Shown: positions 11,337 to 22,983, counted from the first letter of the stretch. The stretch is 64,000 nt of DNA from Adiantum capillus-veneris (GCA_014529385.2 CM043971.1:26889769-26953768), one strand, 5' to 3'. Numbers and translations are program-made. Notes: a model not told the origin generated them from the letters alone.

Positions 11337-12160
11337 TGTTGAACTGGAGCGAGAGAGCGCAAAGGTAGAGAGAGAGCAAGACGACTCCAAATCTGCAAAC
11401 CCCAAAGTGTGCCTATTGAGCACACAAGATGTGTTTATATAGAGGGGACCAAGGTGCTATATATAGAGATACTATATACAGCTCAACACCCCCACTCAAA
11501 TGAAGATATCTAACTGTGGATGAAAAAACCCTTGGGGGCTCAAGGGAAAAATCCACAGTTCTATATATACCCACCATTTTATTAAAGTGTTTTGAATATA
11601 TATTTACAATGTTCAAAGGAGCTACATCACTCGTGTTTTACAATGTGCCCTTTCAAGAGTCTTTAACAACACTATACATACAATTGACTTGATGAAGATT
11701 CTTCAATATCTTTGAACATCTTCAATATTTTTGAGCCGCTTCAATATCTTTGAGCCCATCTACACACTGCTTGACGTGTCTTTCATCCTGTAAACAATCA
11801 TCAACTCAAGAAAAATATCGAGACGTGAAGGTTGAAAATAAGTACATCACATTATCCTTAGAGACGGTTTGCGATGCCGCTCTAGAGACGACATAGAAAC
11901 AAACATAATGCCGATGCAGTCACATGTGTAGATGACATAGCAACAAATGTAACATCAATGTAATCTATTGTGCACAAATATATACAAATTATGTATGTAA
12001 ATACATTGGGGCCCCCAAGATCTCAACTAACAATTGTCATCATCATGGCTTTACGTACCATGGCATCACGGTATTCACCATGGCATTAAGACGCTTAGAA
12101 ATATTTTTATATAGAGGGGACCAGGGTGCTATATATAGAGATACTATATATAGCTCAACA
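11337..12160 (-). mobile_element. Deleted N-family element N3 with TSD ATAAA
   Basis: ATAAA lies at 11332-11336 and 12161-12165. The low end is a full 3' LTR (11337-11488) next to a polypurine tract (minus strand ...GAGTGGGGG). The high end keeps only the terminal ~60 bp of the 5' LTR (about 12100-12160). The interior (~610 bp) is non-coding, with CCATGG-type repeats near 12050-12095. The empty site is visible at about 2990 ('gataatataaa' continuing into 'aacttctaac'). Confidence 0.8.
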
Positions 12161-12165
12161 ATAAA

Positions 12166-12735
12166 CACTTATAACCTTTTAAAATACAAATATACGATCA
12201 TTTATAGAAAACATTTAAAACCTTAGGAATACAAAAGCTACATGTGATTGCATTGGCATTACATTTGTTTCTATGCCCTCTCTAGAGCGGCATCCCAAAC
12301 CATCTCTATAAGGACAATGTGATGTGGTAATTTCTACCCTTCACTTCTCAATATGTTTCTTGAGTTATTTTAAAGTTTTTATTTGATTTGTTGAAAGTGT
12401 CTCTAATGCGATGGCATGTGAATCCATGATGATGATTGCTATTTCAAAGTTTTTCTAAGCGTTTGTAATTCCATGGTGAGTACCATGATGCCATGGTACC
12501 TAAATCCATGATGATGATTGTTGTCAGTTGAGATCTTGGGAGCTTCAAGATGTTTATTATATGTCGGCTTTGTATTATAAAATGATCAGTATGAATGACT
12601 TGTAATCATCATGAAAATGCATCATAGAATCATAGAACAACTCCACGGAATAATAACCATCTCAATAACCAACGATAACTACGAACAACTTGTGATCATC
12701 ATGGAAACCTCTCATGGCATCATGTAATAACTCCA
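12166..12735 (+). repeat. N-family internal DNA, plus orientation
   Basis: Carries 'ccatctctataaggacaatgtgatgtggtaatttctacccttcac', also found at 3030-3080 and, inverted, near 11840-11890. It continues into one copy of the ~90-bp repeat (12590-12735). Non-coding. Confidence 0.6.
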
Positions 12736-12895
12736 TGGAATTGTTGAGCTTATATGTGAAGCTACTCAATATATGGATTCTCTATATATGGCACCCAGGT
12801 CCCCTCTATATATACACCCACCGTTATATTATAAAATCATTGAATATACAAATATTTATGAGGAGCTACATCACTCCTTTTACAATGAATATTTA
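12736..12895. repeat. Rearranged junction: partial plus-strand LTR joined to inverted internal DNA
   Basis: 12736-12815 reads as the first half of an N LTR in plus orientation (TGTTGAGCTTATATGTG ... CCCCTCTATATATAC). It then runs into 'acccaccgttatattataaaatc', which elsewhere (13125, 41130) belongs to the internal region of minus-oriented elements. The switch falls in the shared word 'ctctatatatacaccc'. Confidence 0.6.
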
Positions 12896-13629
12896 TGTTG
12901 AGAGAGAGAGAGAGAGAGAGAGAGCAGAGAAATAGAACCCCAAAGTGTGTAGAATACACACATGAGATGATGTATATATAGAAGGCACCTGGGTGCCATA
13001 TATAGAGAAGCCATATATTGAGAAGCTTCACATATAAGCTCAACACCCCCCCTCAAATAAGGGTCCCTAACTGTGGATGAAAAAACCCTTGGGGGATCAA
13101 GGGGAAAACCCACAGCTCTATATACACCCGCCGTTATATTATAAAAATCATTGAATATATATACAAATGTTCATGAGGAGATACATCACTCCTTTTATAA
13201 TGAATATGTTATGAGGAGCTACATCACTCCTTTTACAATGAATGTTTTATGAGGAGTTACATTACTCCTATCCTATGAAATACAATAATGAATACAAAGG
13301 TTCAATAAAGAGGTGTAAAGGCTATCGATTACCAAACATGTCTTCATAAATCTTTTATTGTGACCAATTTTGTCTTCATGAAATCAATTCTTTGATCAAT
13401 TCTACATAGATCATAGACTCAAAAAACGTAGTCATGAAAATTATTAGCATCGTTAGTGAAATAATTACGTTCAAAACGCCATAAGAGATGGTTCGCGACG
13501 CCACTCTTTTGACGACATATATACGCACGACAACACATGTGGACATAAAGTATCAACATAAAAAGTACAAGATGCATGATACATGATGCAAATGACATAT
13601 GTATATACTACATAAAATGACATTTATCA

Positions 13630-14215
13630 ACGTATTGATATCAATGAGTATCATCAAAGTATTAACAAAATATCATCATTGTATCAATAAAAATGAATAA
13701 ATCATCATGGTATCAACGAAAAGCATCATAGGATAATCATTGTATCAACGAAACAATATCATGGTATCACCAAGAATAACCATGGTATCAACGAAACAAC
13801 ATCATGGTATCACCGAGAATAACCATGGTATCACCAAAAATCACCATGGGATCAACAAAATATCATCCTGGCATCACCGAGAATAACCATGGTATCAACG
13901 AAAACAACATCATGGTATCACCGAGAATAACCATGGTATCAACGAAACATCATCATAGTATCAACGAAAATGACCATGGAATCAACAAAATATCATCATG
14001 GCATCACCAAGAATAACCATGGTATCAACAAAATATCATCATGACAACACCGAGAATAACCGTGTTATCAATGAAATATCATCATTACAACACCTAGAAT
14101 AACCATGGTATCAATGAAATATCATCATGGTATCAACGAAAATCACCATGACCAAAGTACTAACAAAACATCATCATGGTACCATCAAAATCACTATGGT
14201 ATCAACGAGAAATTA
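13630..14215. repeat. 21-22-bp minisatellite (about 43-bp dimers)
   Basis: Alternating half-units of the types 'aacatcatggtatcaccga' and 'gaataaccatggtatcaacga' run for nearly 600 bp, with diverged edges. The homologous array in N1 is at 41750-42265. Short open frames over it are artefacts of the repeat. Confidence 0.85.
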
Positions 14216-14469
14216 TCAATAAAATGACATAAACTATATCTCTAGAAGAATAATTATACGAGAATCAATGAATGTATATATCATATAACAAAAGATCATG
14301 TACCAATAGTAGCTCGATAGAATTTGGACGATCATCAACGGCTCGATTGAATCAGAACTATATATAACTGGCTTTTGCAGCAAAGTTGCATCTGTAACAA
14401 ATATATGATTGATGAAGAAAAAATATAATCAAGAAGTTTTCAATTATGAGGAAAATCAAAAGCAAAAAG

Positions 14470-15440
14470 TAAAAGTTTGTTTTTCAAACATGTACGCAGT
14501 CCGAGGTGATAACCCAAACTCAGTGCAGAATTTAGAGAAACTTTCTTCTGCAAAGCTGTAGCCCACATCGATTCCGATGGCTCAAGCGAATAGTTTCTAT
14601 AAAATCGTGTCGAATTAGAAGTTAAAAAAAAATAAAAAATGAAAGCTTCTTTTCAGGCATTTACGCAGTCCGCCAAAGATAACTCAAAATCAATGGAAAA
14701 TTTGGAAAATTTTTCTTCTGCCAAGTTGTAGACCACGTCAATTCCAATGCCAGCGGAGGCTAGTTTCTGCAAAATCGTTTTCAAATAGGACAAAAACCAA
14801 AAACAAAAAGTGAAGTTGCTTTTCAGGCATGTACGTAGTCTGCGAACGATAAGTCAAAATCGGTGCAGAATTTGAAAAAACTTTCTTCTGCAAAGTTGTA
14901 GACCACATCGATTCCCGTCCCTTTCGCAGTTAGTTTCTGCAAAATTGTTTTCAATTAGCAGAAAAATAAAAAACAAAAAGCGAAAGTTGCTTTTCACGTG
15001 TACGCAGTCCGCGAACGATAACTCAAAATCGATGGAGAATTAAAAAAGACAACACTTTCTTCTGCAAAGTTAAACCCCACATCAATTTCAGTGCCTTCGC
15101 GGGCTGTTTTTGCAAAATTGTTCTCAATTAGGAGAAAAATCAAAAACAAAAAGCAAAAGTTGCTTTTCAGACATATACACAGTCTGCCAACGATAACTCA
15201 AAATCGGTGCAGAATTTGGAAAAATTTTCTTTTGAAAAGTTGTAGACCACATCGATTTTGATGCCTTTAGCGAATAGTTTCCGCAAAATTGTTTTCAATT
15301 AACAGAAAATTCATAAACAAAAAGCGAAAGTTGCTTTTCAGGTATGAACATAGTCCGTGAACGATAACTCAAAATCGGCAAAGAATTTGAAAAAACTTTC
15401 TTCTGCAAAGTTGTAGACCACATTGATTCCAGTGCCTCTA
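14470..15440. repeat. ~171-bp tandem repeat, about six monomers
   Basis: The marker 'gtagaccacatcgattcc' (with variants) falls near 14556, 14728, 14898, 15071, 15242 and 15413, a spacing of 170-173 bp. Each monomer also has 'cgcagtccgcgaacgataactcaaaatcgg' and 'aaaaacaaaaagcgaaagttgcttttcagg'. Monomers are clearly diverged from one another. Confidence 0.85.
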
Positions 15441-15485
15441 GCAGAAAAATAAAAAACAAAAATCGAAAAATAATTTGTATCCAAT

Positions 15486-16678
15486 TGTCACAGGAACATA
15501 ATCATAGAGACAGACAACAAAAGGTAGAGAAAGAGATCTTTGTATTGACAGAGTTTTGATACAACAGAGGAGCAACAAAATATATGGACGCACTCCGTTG
15601 TATGGAGCTCGAACCTCCCGACCACCCCCGAGATTCAGTCCGCTTGCATGCAGCGTCTCATTCACACTCGCACTCGCACTCTCATTCGCACTCGCATTCG
15701 CACTCGCACTCACACTCGCAGAAGAAGAGATCTGTGGATGATCCCGAAACGCACCATCCGTTGTGCTTTTATCCTTGTTTTCCTTGAAAAGTCTGCGACT
15801 TCTCAAAATAGCCGGTTTTTAGACGTTCGATCAACTTGATTTTCGCACTACGTATACCTGCGAGAATAAGATAAGAACGTGATCGCTAAGCGATCCATAA
15901 AGGTTAGATTTTTATCATGACACTTTGCACAGATCCTGTGTCACACATTGATTTCTGCATCGCCTACAAAATAGTCTAAAGAACATACTCGTGCAACCAA
16001 TTCAACATGATAATCAAAGTAAAAAAACATAATTATATACCTTCATAATCTCAATTTCAATAGTCTAGCATGAAGAAACAAATCCACTTCTTGGTTGATA
16101 GTAGGGAGAGCTGTATGATGTTGTATGTCTGCATGTCCCTGTGTATACTACACTGCTACTGCCTTCTGTTTGTTTTTATCACAACTTTTACAAACAAACT
16201 CAGAACAGATCAATCCAGATACTCAAAACGACGGGAATAGGTCTAGTCTACAAGGCCTCGCGGACAGAATTGCAAAAAAAGTTTTTCTTTGGCTGAAAAC
16301 GGAATTTTTAGGTCGCGACTCATAAAACCTCTATTTTTGGGTCTCCACTACTTTTTCAACTTATTTTAAGCCTACCCATGCATTTTAAACTAAAACACAT
16401 AAATATAAAACATTGATATTAATAAAAATCTCAATTTTAACTATGTTTTTATTATACTGTTCATAGACAGACTATCTGTTATTCATTAGTCTTTATCAAA
16501 TATGTCTTTAGTGTATTATTTAAGAAAAGAATATATGTTCTCTCTTAATAGCTCAAACTCATTCATATATGCTCTATTTAATAGACTATTCAACAATCTT
16601 TCAAATCGTGCTAAACGAAAGATATGTCCTACTACACTCTTTTCGACTTTAAGAACTTCAAAAATTAGTCCTATTACA
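15486..16678 (-). repeat. G1-family LTR (gypsy-like), minus orientation
   Basis: Plus-strand ends TGTCACAGG and CCTATTACA, the same as the TSD-bounded solo LTR at 58629-59763. The flank 15472-15485 (minus ATTGGATACAAATT) resembles a decayed initiator-Met primer site, so this was a 5' LTR. The flanking pentamers do not match. Inside, 15648-15720 is a (CACTCG)n-like array. The long open frames there, such as 15438-15806, are produced by that array. Confidence 0.75.
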
Positions 16679-17754
16679 TTAAGCTTCTCGTTTAAATGTG
16701 TAGTAGGTACAAATTACTTAAGCTTGAATAGCAGAAGAAGGATCCGTCAAGTAGGGATGCTGGTGTGCGCATTAACGAGACACTCATACAATATATGTGT
16801 GTGTGTGTGTGTGCCTATATCATCTGTATTGACAAGTGAGTGTATGTGTAAGTGGGTTTAGTTTTCTCTAGAAAATGCGGTCAAAACCAATTCCCTCAAC
16901 ACTCATTAGGTGATTGCATGAGGTATGGTTGCTAGTGAGTAAGGGAAAAAAAATAAAAAAATAACTACTCTTAGGTGAGGTCGATCAAGCTTGGCAAACT
17001 AGCCGAAAATAACAGCCTATGAAAGGGAAAGAATTTTTAAAATTAAAAAATAAATAAAATTAAAAAAATGGACAACGAACGATACTCATGACTCCTTGGT
17101 AGTGAGAGCTATCTTATGAGAATGGCGTTGCAGGTGTGCCTAATGGAGTTACAACACTCAGGTGATGCAAACAAATCTACGGAGCCCAAAGATTTCAAGA
17201 ATCATGTAAAATAGTCCAGCTAGGCACAAATACCCGAACAAGAACAAATAAACTAAAATATTTTTAAGTTTTGACTTAAAGAAATTTTAAGGAGGTGCCC
17301 AGATTTATCACATGGCCTACATTTGCCTATGCACCTTACGACTTGTAAAACTCACAGAGCAACCCAATATACTAGCAAGCCTTTGTGCCATAGCGTGATC
17401 AACTAGATGAAAAGCTTTTCCTAGAAAAACATGTGTTTGTAAGCTTTATGAAGAGTAAAACTTTACCACGTCTGCAAACAAAAAGTCCAATTCCTTACTA
17501 AAATTTTCTCTACGGCACCCCAATTCAGCTGCAGTTTGGAATCCTACCATCTTGAACTGCAGACGTGAAGCTTACATTGGAAATATCATCTCCAAGGCTT
17601 GTCAGCACTAGTATAGTCTCTATGCGGTTCTTTTCAGAATCGTTGCCATATGTACAATCACCATCATCACCACAGAAGCCATCACTACCGTCATTATCAT
17701 TACTATTTGCGTCATCAAGCTGTGAGCACCGTTAATAGAGGTCAACCTTGCTAG
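16679..17754. other. No gene seen; mixed low-complexity DNA
   Basis: A (TG)n run lies at 16796-16813. A minus-strand stretch at 17530-17710 reads QLDDANSNDNDGSDGF... without stops for about 65 codons and starts after an AG that could be a 3' splice site. It may be an exon remnant, but no family was recognised. Confidence 0.35.
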
Positions 17755-18171
17755 CCCGCAAAGGCCCGTGATCCAGATTTATGTTGCCCATATAAAGCCC
17801 TTTTCGATGACCTAACGCTAAAACCTCCCCAACAACTATTTCCACTCGTACAAGCTGCAATCAAAACAGCATGTTGTGGCCATGATCTGTCTTCCACGAC
17901 TCTCTACTGGTCTATTACGCAGAGTCATCAAGATAACCAGGGCAAAAAGCATGCTTTTGGGCCTTTTACACCTAGCTGGAGTAAGTGCCATTGCCGTAGA
18001 AGAAGCTTCTGTGTCTCTGTTGCAAGAACTTTGTCACCAGCTGAGCTTCTTAACTGGAGCTTGGATTCCATTTTTGAGGAGGACCCAAAATTTATAAAGC
18101 ACGATGAGCAGCTATTTCTAGTAGTGTTCAGAGAGCTTCAAAGTTGCATACAGATTTTCACAATAGTTTGA
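17755..18171 (+). other. Unassigned 138-codon open stretch without a start codon
   Basis: The plus frame between TAG (17752-17754) and TGA (18169-18171) is open for 138 codons and contains LFDDLTLKPPQQLFPLV, TLSPAELLNWSLDSIFEED and EQLFLVVFRELQSCIQ. It has no initiating Met at its left end. This is one of the few parts of the window that does not look like a known repeat here, and it is less AT-rich than its surroundings. It could be an exon fragment of a host gene or a chance frame. A competing open stretch of about 52 codons exists on the minus strand near 17950-18095. I do not recognise a family. Confidence 0.3.
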
Positions 18172-18444
18172 CAAAGGTAGCATGCACGTCGGACCCCAAA
18201 TCTGCTGATTATACCAGTCAATCTATTTATGCATTGAAGTCCAGGGAGACATGGACACGAGCTTCAGAGAGAAACTCTGTTCGTGAATAACGTCCCTGTG
18301 CCGGACATACAATAGAGGGATAGTTGGGAAAAGTGATGGCCGGATGCTGTTGTAAGCAGAGTAAGAGAGAGTGAGTGGGAGAGTCTAACGGGGTGCCTCA
18401 CAGCAGAAGAGAGAGAGCTCACGAGCTGCTGCAGCTTACGAGCG

Positions 18445-18573
<129 letters not shown>

Positions 18574-21068
18574 TTCTATTATCGTCTTGGGAGGTCAAAT
18601 ATGACCTATGGGACCAAATGAGCATGTCACGTGGTGTGAGTGGAGTTCATAAGTGACTCTCGATGCTCAAAAATGGCTGAAATGAGCGTCGCAATAGAGA
18701 TTCCACATCGTGGTTGGGAGAGGAAGGTATGTAGGGAGAGATCATGGCTGAATATATGGGGAAACGAGGACCTAATGTGGTCAAAAGCTGAGCACTCAAG
18801 TAGTGTGTGGTACTCACTCTCTCGCACTTAACGAGGGCATAAGGTGCAAAGTCGATGACACTCCTCGCCAGTGCCCCAACGTCCTGTCTCGCAGCGTAGA
18901 GAATGGGAGCTAAGACGAATGGAGGCAATGGTGCGGATCGCACTCAACGGGATGGGCTCAAGGATGTAGGAATGGGTTCGGTTACCTCGTTCCGAGAAGA
19001 AGAGATATTTGTAGTTTGGGGCAACGTGTGTGGTGTAATGGCTGAAGCGAGAACCTCCGGATTTCTCCCAAGCCGTGATACATTGCCGTTGTAAGAAGGC
19101 CTCATTAACTTGGGAGTCGATCGACGCATCCTTGACCAAGTGACATGCATCCCATCTTCCAAACCATTTCTTGATATCAAGCATCCACCCCGAACTTAGT
19201 ATTTTGCTCTTGCATGTCTTTTGAACCATTTGACTTGCTTCATATGCGATTCTAGGAAGTCGATGCAAAGGGCTACGTTGTGTCTTACGCATGTACTCCA
19301 CAACCCTTTGCATGCCCAAGACCTCAATGGGAAGCAATCCGGACTCAAGAAGTAAGAGCATGTAGGGTGTTTGTGTCTTGACTTGGAGAAAGTTGGTGAG
19401 AAAACGCTTTTGGACATTCTCAAACTCTTTCCAAGTAGACTTCCCGATGCTTCCACCCCACACCTCCACTCCATAAAGAAGCACCGGTGTCACCAATGTG
19501 TCAAAGAGGTACTTTTTGAGAGCCCAACACTTGATATCTCCTGCATTGCACATGTTCTCAAATGCATAATAGGCCCTCTTTCCGGCTTCCAAGCGACGCA
19601 TTGCACAATCCTTCCATTTATGATTGGATGGAACCTCAAGGCCAAGGTACTTGAAGTGATCTACCACTTCAAGTTTCTCATTGTTATATACAATGCATGG
19701 ATTTTCATCATTGAGGGTCTTTACAAGCATAACCTTGGTTTTGGATCCATTCACGATCAGCCCGCTATGTAGGCAAAAGCGTTCCAAGACACTCATAAGC
19801 TTTTGTGCATCTTCTAAGGTATGTGCCAAGAGCACTACATCATCGGCATAAAGCAAAAGCATGATCACCGCATTTCCAATCTTAACCTCTTCTATGCCTT
19901 CTTGCTGCATAAAGTCAAGAACCATGCATTCCAATTCATCAATGAGTAGCCCAAAGAGGGTTGGGGAAAGTGGGCATCCTTGTTTGACACCAATAGTGCT
20001 TGCAAAAAATTCTGAAATTCCATCTCCCATACGTAATCGACATATCACTTTTTGGTAGATGCGAAAGACTGCATGCATAAATTCTCTCGGCACTTGAAGG
20101 CTTTGCATACATCTCCAAAGATTTCCTCGCGGTACCATGTCAAAAGCTTTCTTGAAATCCACAAAGCAACAATACAACTTTTTTCCTTTCAATCGAGACG
20201 CTTCCATAAGAACTCGAAGAGTGACAAGGTGATCAATAGTGCTATGATGCTTTCAAAAACCTGCTTGGCCAAGTGCACGTTTGCCATTCTTTTCAGCCCA
20301 TTCACTTATCTTCATCTCCATGATACATCCAAATAACTTTGCCATTAAAGAACCAACCATTATAGTGCGATAGTTGTTCACATTGTTTACATCTCCTCCT
20401 TTGTGCAAAGGTTTGATCCAATTTGCACTCCAATCATGAGGCATGCCATACTGAAGTGCAAGGTTAAACATATCGCATATCCAATATCGTGTTTTCTTGC
20501 TTGTCCATTTAATCATTTCAGCCTTGACACCTTGAAGGTCACCTGCCTTACGAGTAGCAAGTTTCTCAAGCGCGCGGCATACATCTTCAATGGTAAAGAA
20601 GGGAGACATAAACGGAAGGGAGCTACAACACTCCATCTTATCAACATTGGGTTGCTCATAGAGATTCTTACAATGCATATACATATCCTCAAGAGTCAAG
20701 TCACCAAAGCTCTCAACGCGCTTGCCTTTTAGATTTTGCCAAAACTTGCCACATGCATGTGCTTTCTCTTGTGCTAAAAGAAGTTGTTTTTCGACTTCCC
20801 ACCTTCTCCTCTTCTTTTGAACAAGTGCTTTGTATGTGTGTGAACATTCCAAGTAAACTTCCTTGTCTTTGATTGCATCCAATCTTAGCAAGTGTTTTCG
20901 GGCTTGACTACATTCCATGTCAAACCATTTATTCTTGGTGCTACCCTTCTTAGACCTTTTGCAAGACATGTGTTTCACCGAAAAGCATTCCTTCGCACAA
21001 GAGAAAATTACTTCTTTGAAAACTTTCCACTTGCATTCTAATGTTGGGCTCTCTTGATGCTCTATCAT
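18574..21068 (-). pseudogene. LINE (non-LTR retrotransposon) reverse transcriptase, 5'-truncated, with stops
   Basis: One minus frame covers 21068 down to about 18627, with in-frame stops at 20253-20255 (TGA) and 18828-18830 (TAA). N-terminal part: NYRTIMVGSLMAKLFGCIME and GQAGF. After the first stop: FVDFKKAFDMVPRG, GVKQGCPLSPTLFGLLIDELE and the catalytic YADDVVLLA (about 19835-19860), then NGSKTKVMLV and LKYLG-like HFKYLGLEV. The C-terminus has a degenerate Cys/His motif (CHRLCTLC ... EYHTLLEC) split by the second stop. The endonuclease domain is missing: the reading meets an (AG)n tract at 21075. The first stop sits in the conserved QAGF-x-KHHSTIDHL context, where a CGA codon would restore Arg. 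The element is dead. Confidence 0.9.
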
Positions 21069-21072
21069 GCTT

Positions 21073-21074
<2 letters not shown>

Positions 21075-21137
<63 letters not shown>
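21075..21137. repeat. (AG)n microsatellite at the truncated 5' side of the LINE
   Basis: About 63 bp of pure AG, the same strand composition as the tract at 18447 on the other side of the LINE fragment. Confidence 0.95.
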
Positions 21138-21138
<1 letters not shown>

Positions 21139-21780
21139 GTGCCGTATGTGGGTATGTACCACTGCATGTGAAGTGGAGGAAGCGAATGTGAGAGAGTGGT
21201 GCATGGGAGTGTTAGCACCCCACAGTTAAAGGGAGGGCACGGCTCGCTGGCGGCTGGGGTGGTTGCTAGTCGCTCACTATGGGCAGTAAAAAAAAAAAGG
21301 TGCCCAATGCATGGCAAGACAAGAGAAGCCACAGGATCTCTATCCGCTGCCATGCAAGAGGGAGAGGTGGAGATAATCGGCTTAGGCCGCTTTGCAGTTG
21401 TGTCTAGGTAGTGTGAAGTGGAGGAGGTGCATGTTGGACCATTGTAGGCAATTTGCATGGTTGCAGCTGTCAGAACAGGGCCACTCGAACTCGATAGTTG
21501 ATTAGAGAGAGAAAAATAAAAATAACAAAAATAAAACCCAATGATGGGCCTTGGCCAGCGTGGTGGAACTGCTGCAATAAAGAGAGAAAGTGTGTGCGAC
21601 AATTCGAGAGAGAGAGAGGCGCTGGTTTGCTTCCAATTGGTGGGAGTCATCCCTTTCCTGCTTCTCCTGCATCAAGTCACTCATTGTTGTTGTCGATCAA
21701 CTATTGCATACACTCAGTTCACTCGCCATTTGGCTGCTGCCTTGAGTTTTACCCACCCACCATATAAGGCAGATAAACTT
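21138..21780. other. No gene recognised
   Basis: Moderately GC-rich DNA with scattered AG runs. Frames such as 21072-21650 (minus) are extended by the microsatellite and show no domain. Confidence 0.4.
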
Positions 21781-21807
21781 GGATGCCAGCCAGCGATGTC
21801 GACCACG

Positions 21808-22002
21808 AAAGCCAATGCTAGCTTCTCTACATTCATTGCTTTGTGCAGTGGCTCATATGTTACAAAGCAGTCAGGTTGTCGGATCACCTTGACCGTGGCT
21901 AGATTCCTCTCATTAGTTGGAGTTGTTCTCGCTGCGGCTACCAAGCACATCGCCATGCTCATTATTGGCCGTATACTCATTGGTATCAATCTACCATTGA
22001 GT
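21808..22002 (+). pseudogene. Fragment of a sugar transporter (STP/hexose carrier, MFS)
   Basis: Within the plus frame 21541-22029 the segment from about 21817 reads SYVTKQSGCRITLTVARFLSLVGVVLAAATKHIAMLIIGRILIGIN. This parallels the MFS sugar-porter stretch where a cytosolic loop (T-R-x-x-G-R-R) is followed by a transmembrane helix and the motif N-V-x-M-L-I-x-G-R-I-L-L-G. The loop is altered (KQSGCR), and downstream of GIN the expected G-F-x-N-Q-x-V-P-L-Y-L-S-E motif is lost before TGA at 22027. Only one or two helices of a ~500-residue protein remain, so this is a decayed or captured fragment of a host gene. Confidence 0.55.
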
Positions 22003-22029
22003 TTTCAAGACTCGTCGGAAAGAACTTGA

Positions 22030-22386
22030 AGCCAGTTGATCATCATAATTCTCCTAATTCCTTCTCCTTCTTCTTACAATTTTAGTTATCTTCTCCCTCA
22101 AATCTAAAGAAACTACTATAATTTTCTTTTCATTCAGTATCCCTCTATAATTTAGTTTAATCCATATTATTATTATGTTTAATTATAAACATAATTACAC
22201 TAACAATCACTATATCATGACAACAAATAAGGAATCTCTTTAATTCCAAAAATAAATCACTAATTATATATATCATGCATCCAACATAGATTACTATAAA
22301 TTGAGGCAGTTAGCGGAATCTACAAACATAAGAAAGAAACATACTTAGCTACGGCTTGTTAAAGTTTGCATCTTGGAGCATAGCCT
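22030..22386. other. AT-rich DNA next to a Copia primer site
   Basis: Lies on the internal side of the Copia LTR at 22402 (minus orientation), so it would be leader sequence, but no gag could be read. No other feature seen. Confidence 0.4.
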
Positions 22387-22400
22387 ATGCTCTGATACCA
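22387..22400 (-). other. Primer-binding site (initiator tRNA-Met type)
   Basis: Minus strand reads TGGTATCAGAGCAT, the canonical plant Copia primer site, one base inside the LTR end at 22402. Confidence 0.8.
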
Positions 22401-22401
22401 C

Positions 22402-22892
22402 TGCTACAGTCTGAAGACGTAGTGTCCCTGCAAAATACCTCAAATAGCATGATGGAAACAACAAAACACCGCATATACGCATACCTGACAAAGCCTCTGA
22501 GCATATAATCAAATCGTACACGAAAAGAGAGGAAAAGAGAGCGAGAGAAAGCGAGATGGCACGTGCACGCACACCTCCTAGAACGGAATGCTACGCCGAC
22601 ACGACGAGAGGGAAGAGAGTAGAGATGAGAAGAGCAACGTAGACACTGGGTGCAATCTCCCCCCGTGCAAGAGTGACCATTTCCCTCTTGCACGTATTTG
22701 TTATATAGATTTCTTGAATGGTCAAATTGGTTACAAACTGGCCGGCCGGTCATAAATGGCCAAATCTCATAAAAGAGCACTTGAATAATCAAATATATAT
22801 AAAATGTAATATCCTTCTGCATAGTCCACTATCTGCTGATGCTTTTGCCACCTGTCAGCTGCAATAGATAATTAAATATCAATCCTATAACA
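22402..22892 (-). repeat. Copia 5' LTR (distinct family)
   Basis: On the minus strand it begins TGTTATAGGATTGATA and ends AGACTGTAGCA, followed directly by the primer-binding site. About 491 bp. It is unlike the other LTR families here. The upper flank is a long (CA)n/(GA)n tract, so a target duplication cannot be judged. No coding region of this family was found. Confidence 0.7.
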
Positions 22893-22910
22893 CACACACA
22901 CACAGAAAGG

Positions 22911-22975
<65 letters not shown>

Positions 22976-22983
22976 GGAGGGGG

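Larger units (their letters stand above)
12896..15440 (-). mobile_element. Non-autonomous N-family element N2 (5' end lost)
   Basis: The 3' LTR is 12896-13045 (TGTTGAGAGAG ... AGCTCAACA), followed by a C-run that is the minus-strand polypurine tract and 'ccctaactgtggatgaaaaaaccc'. The interior carries, in order, a 21-22-bp minisatellite and the ~171-bp tandem array. It is a diverged copy of the complete element N1 (40917-43889). The 5' LTR is absent; the array ends close to a G1 LTR at 15486. No open frame has a domain. Confidence 0.75.

Noticed and set aside
13804-14016. CRISPR-like regular spacing in the 21-22-bp units (also 41750-42265)
   Set aside because: Units are head-to-tail with no distinct spacers, lie inside LTR elements, and the context is plant DNA.
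15438-15806. 122-codon minus frame and three overlapping plus frames with Ala/Ser or His/Ser repeats
   Set aside because: They lie wholly in the G1 LTR hexamer array, whose regular composition avoids stops. The flanks are LTR.
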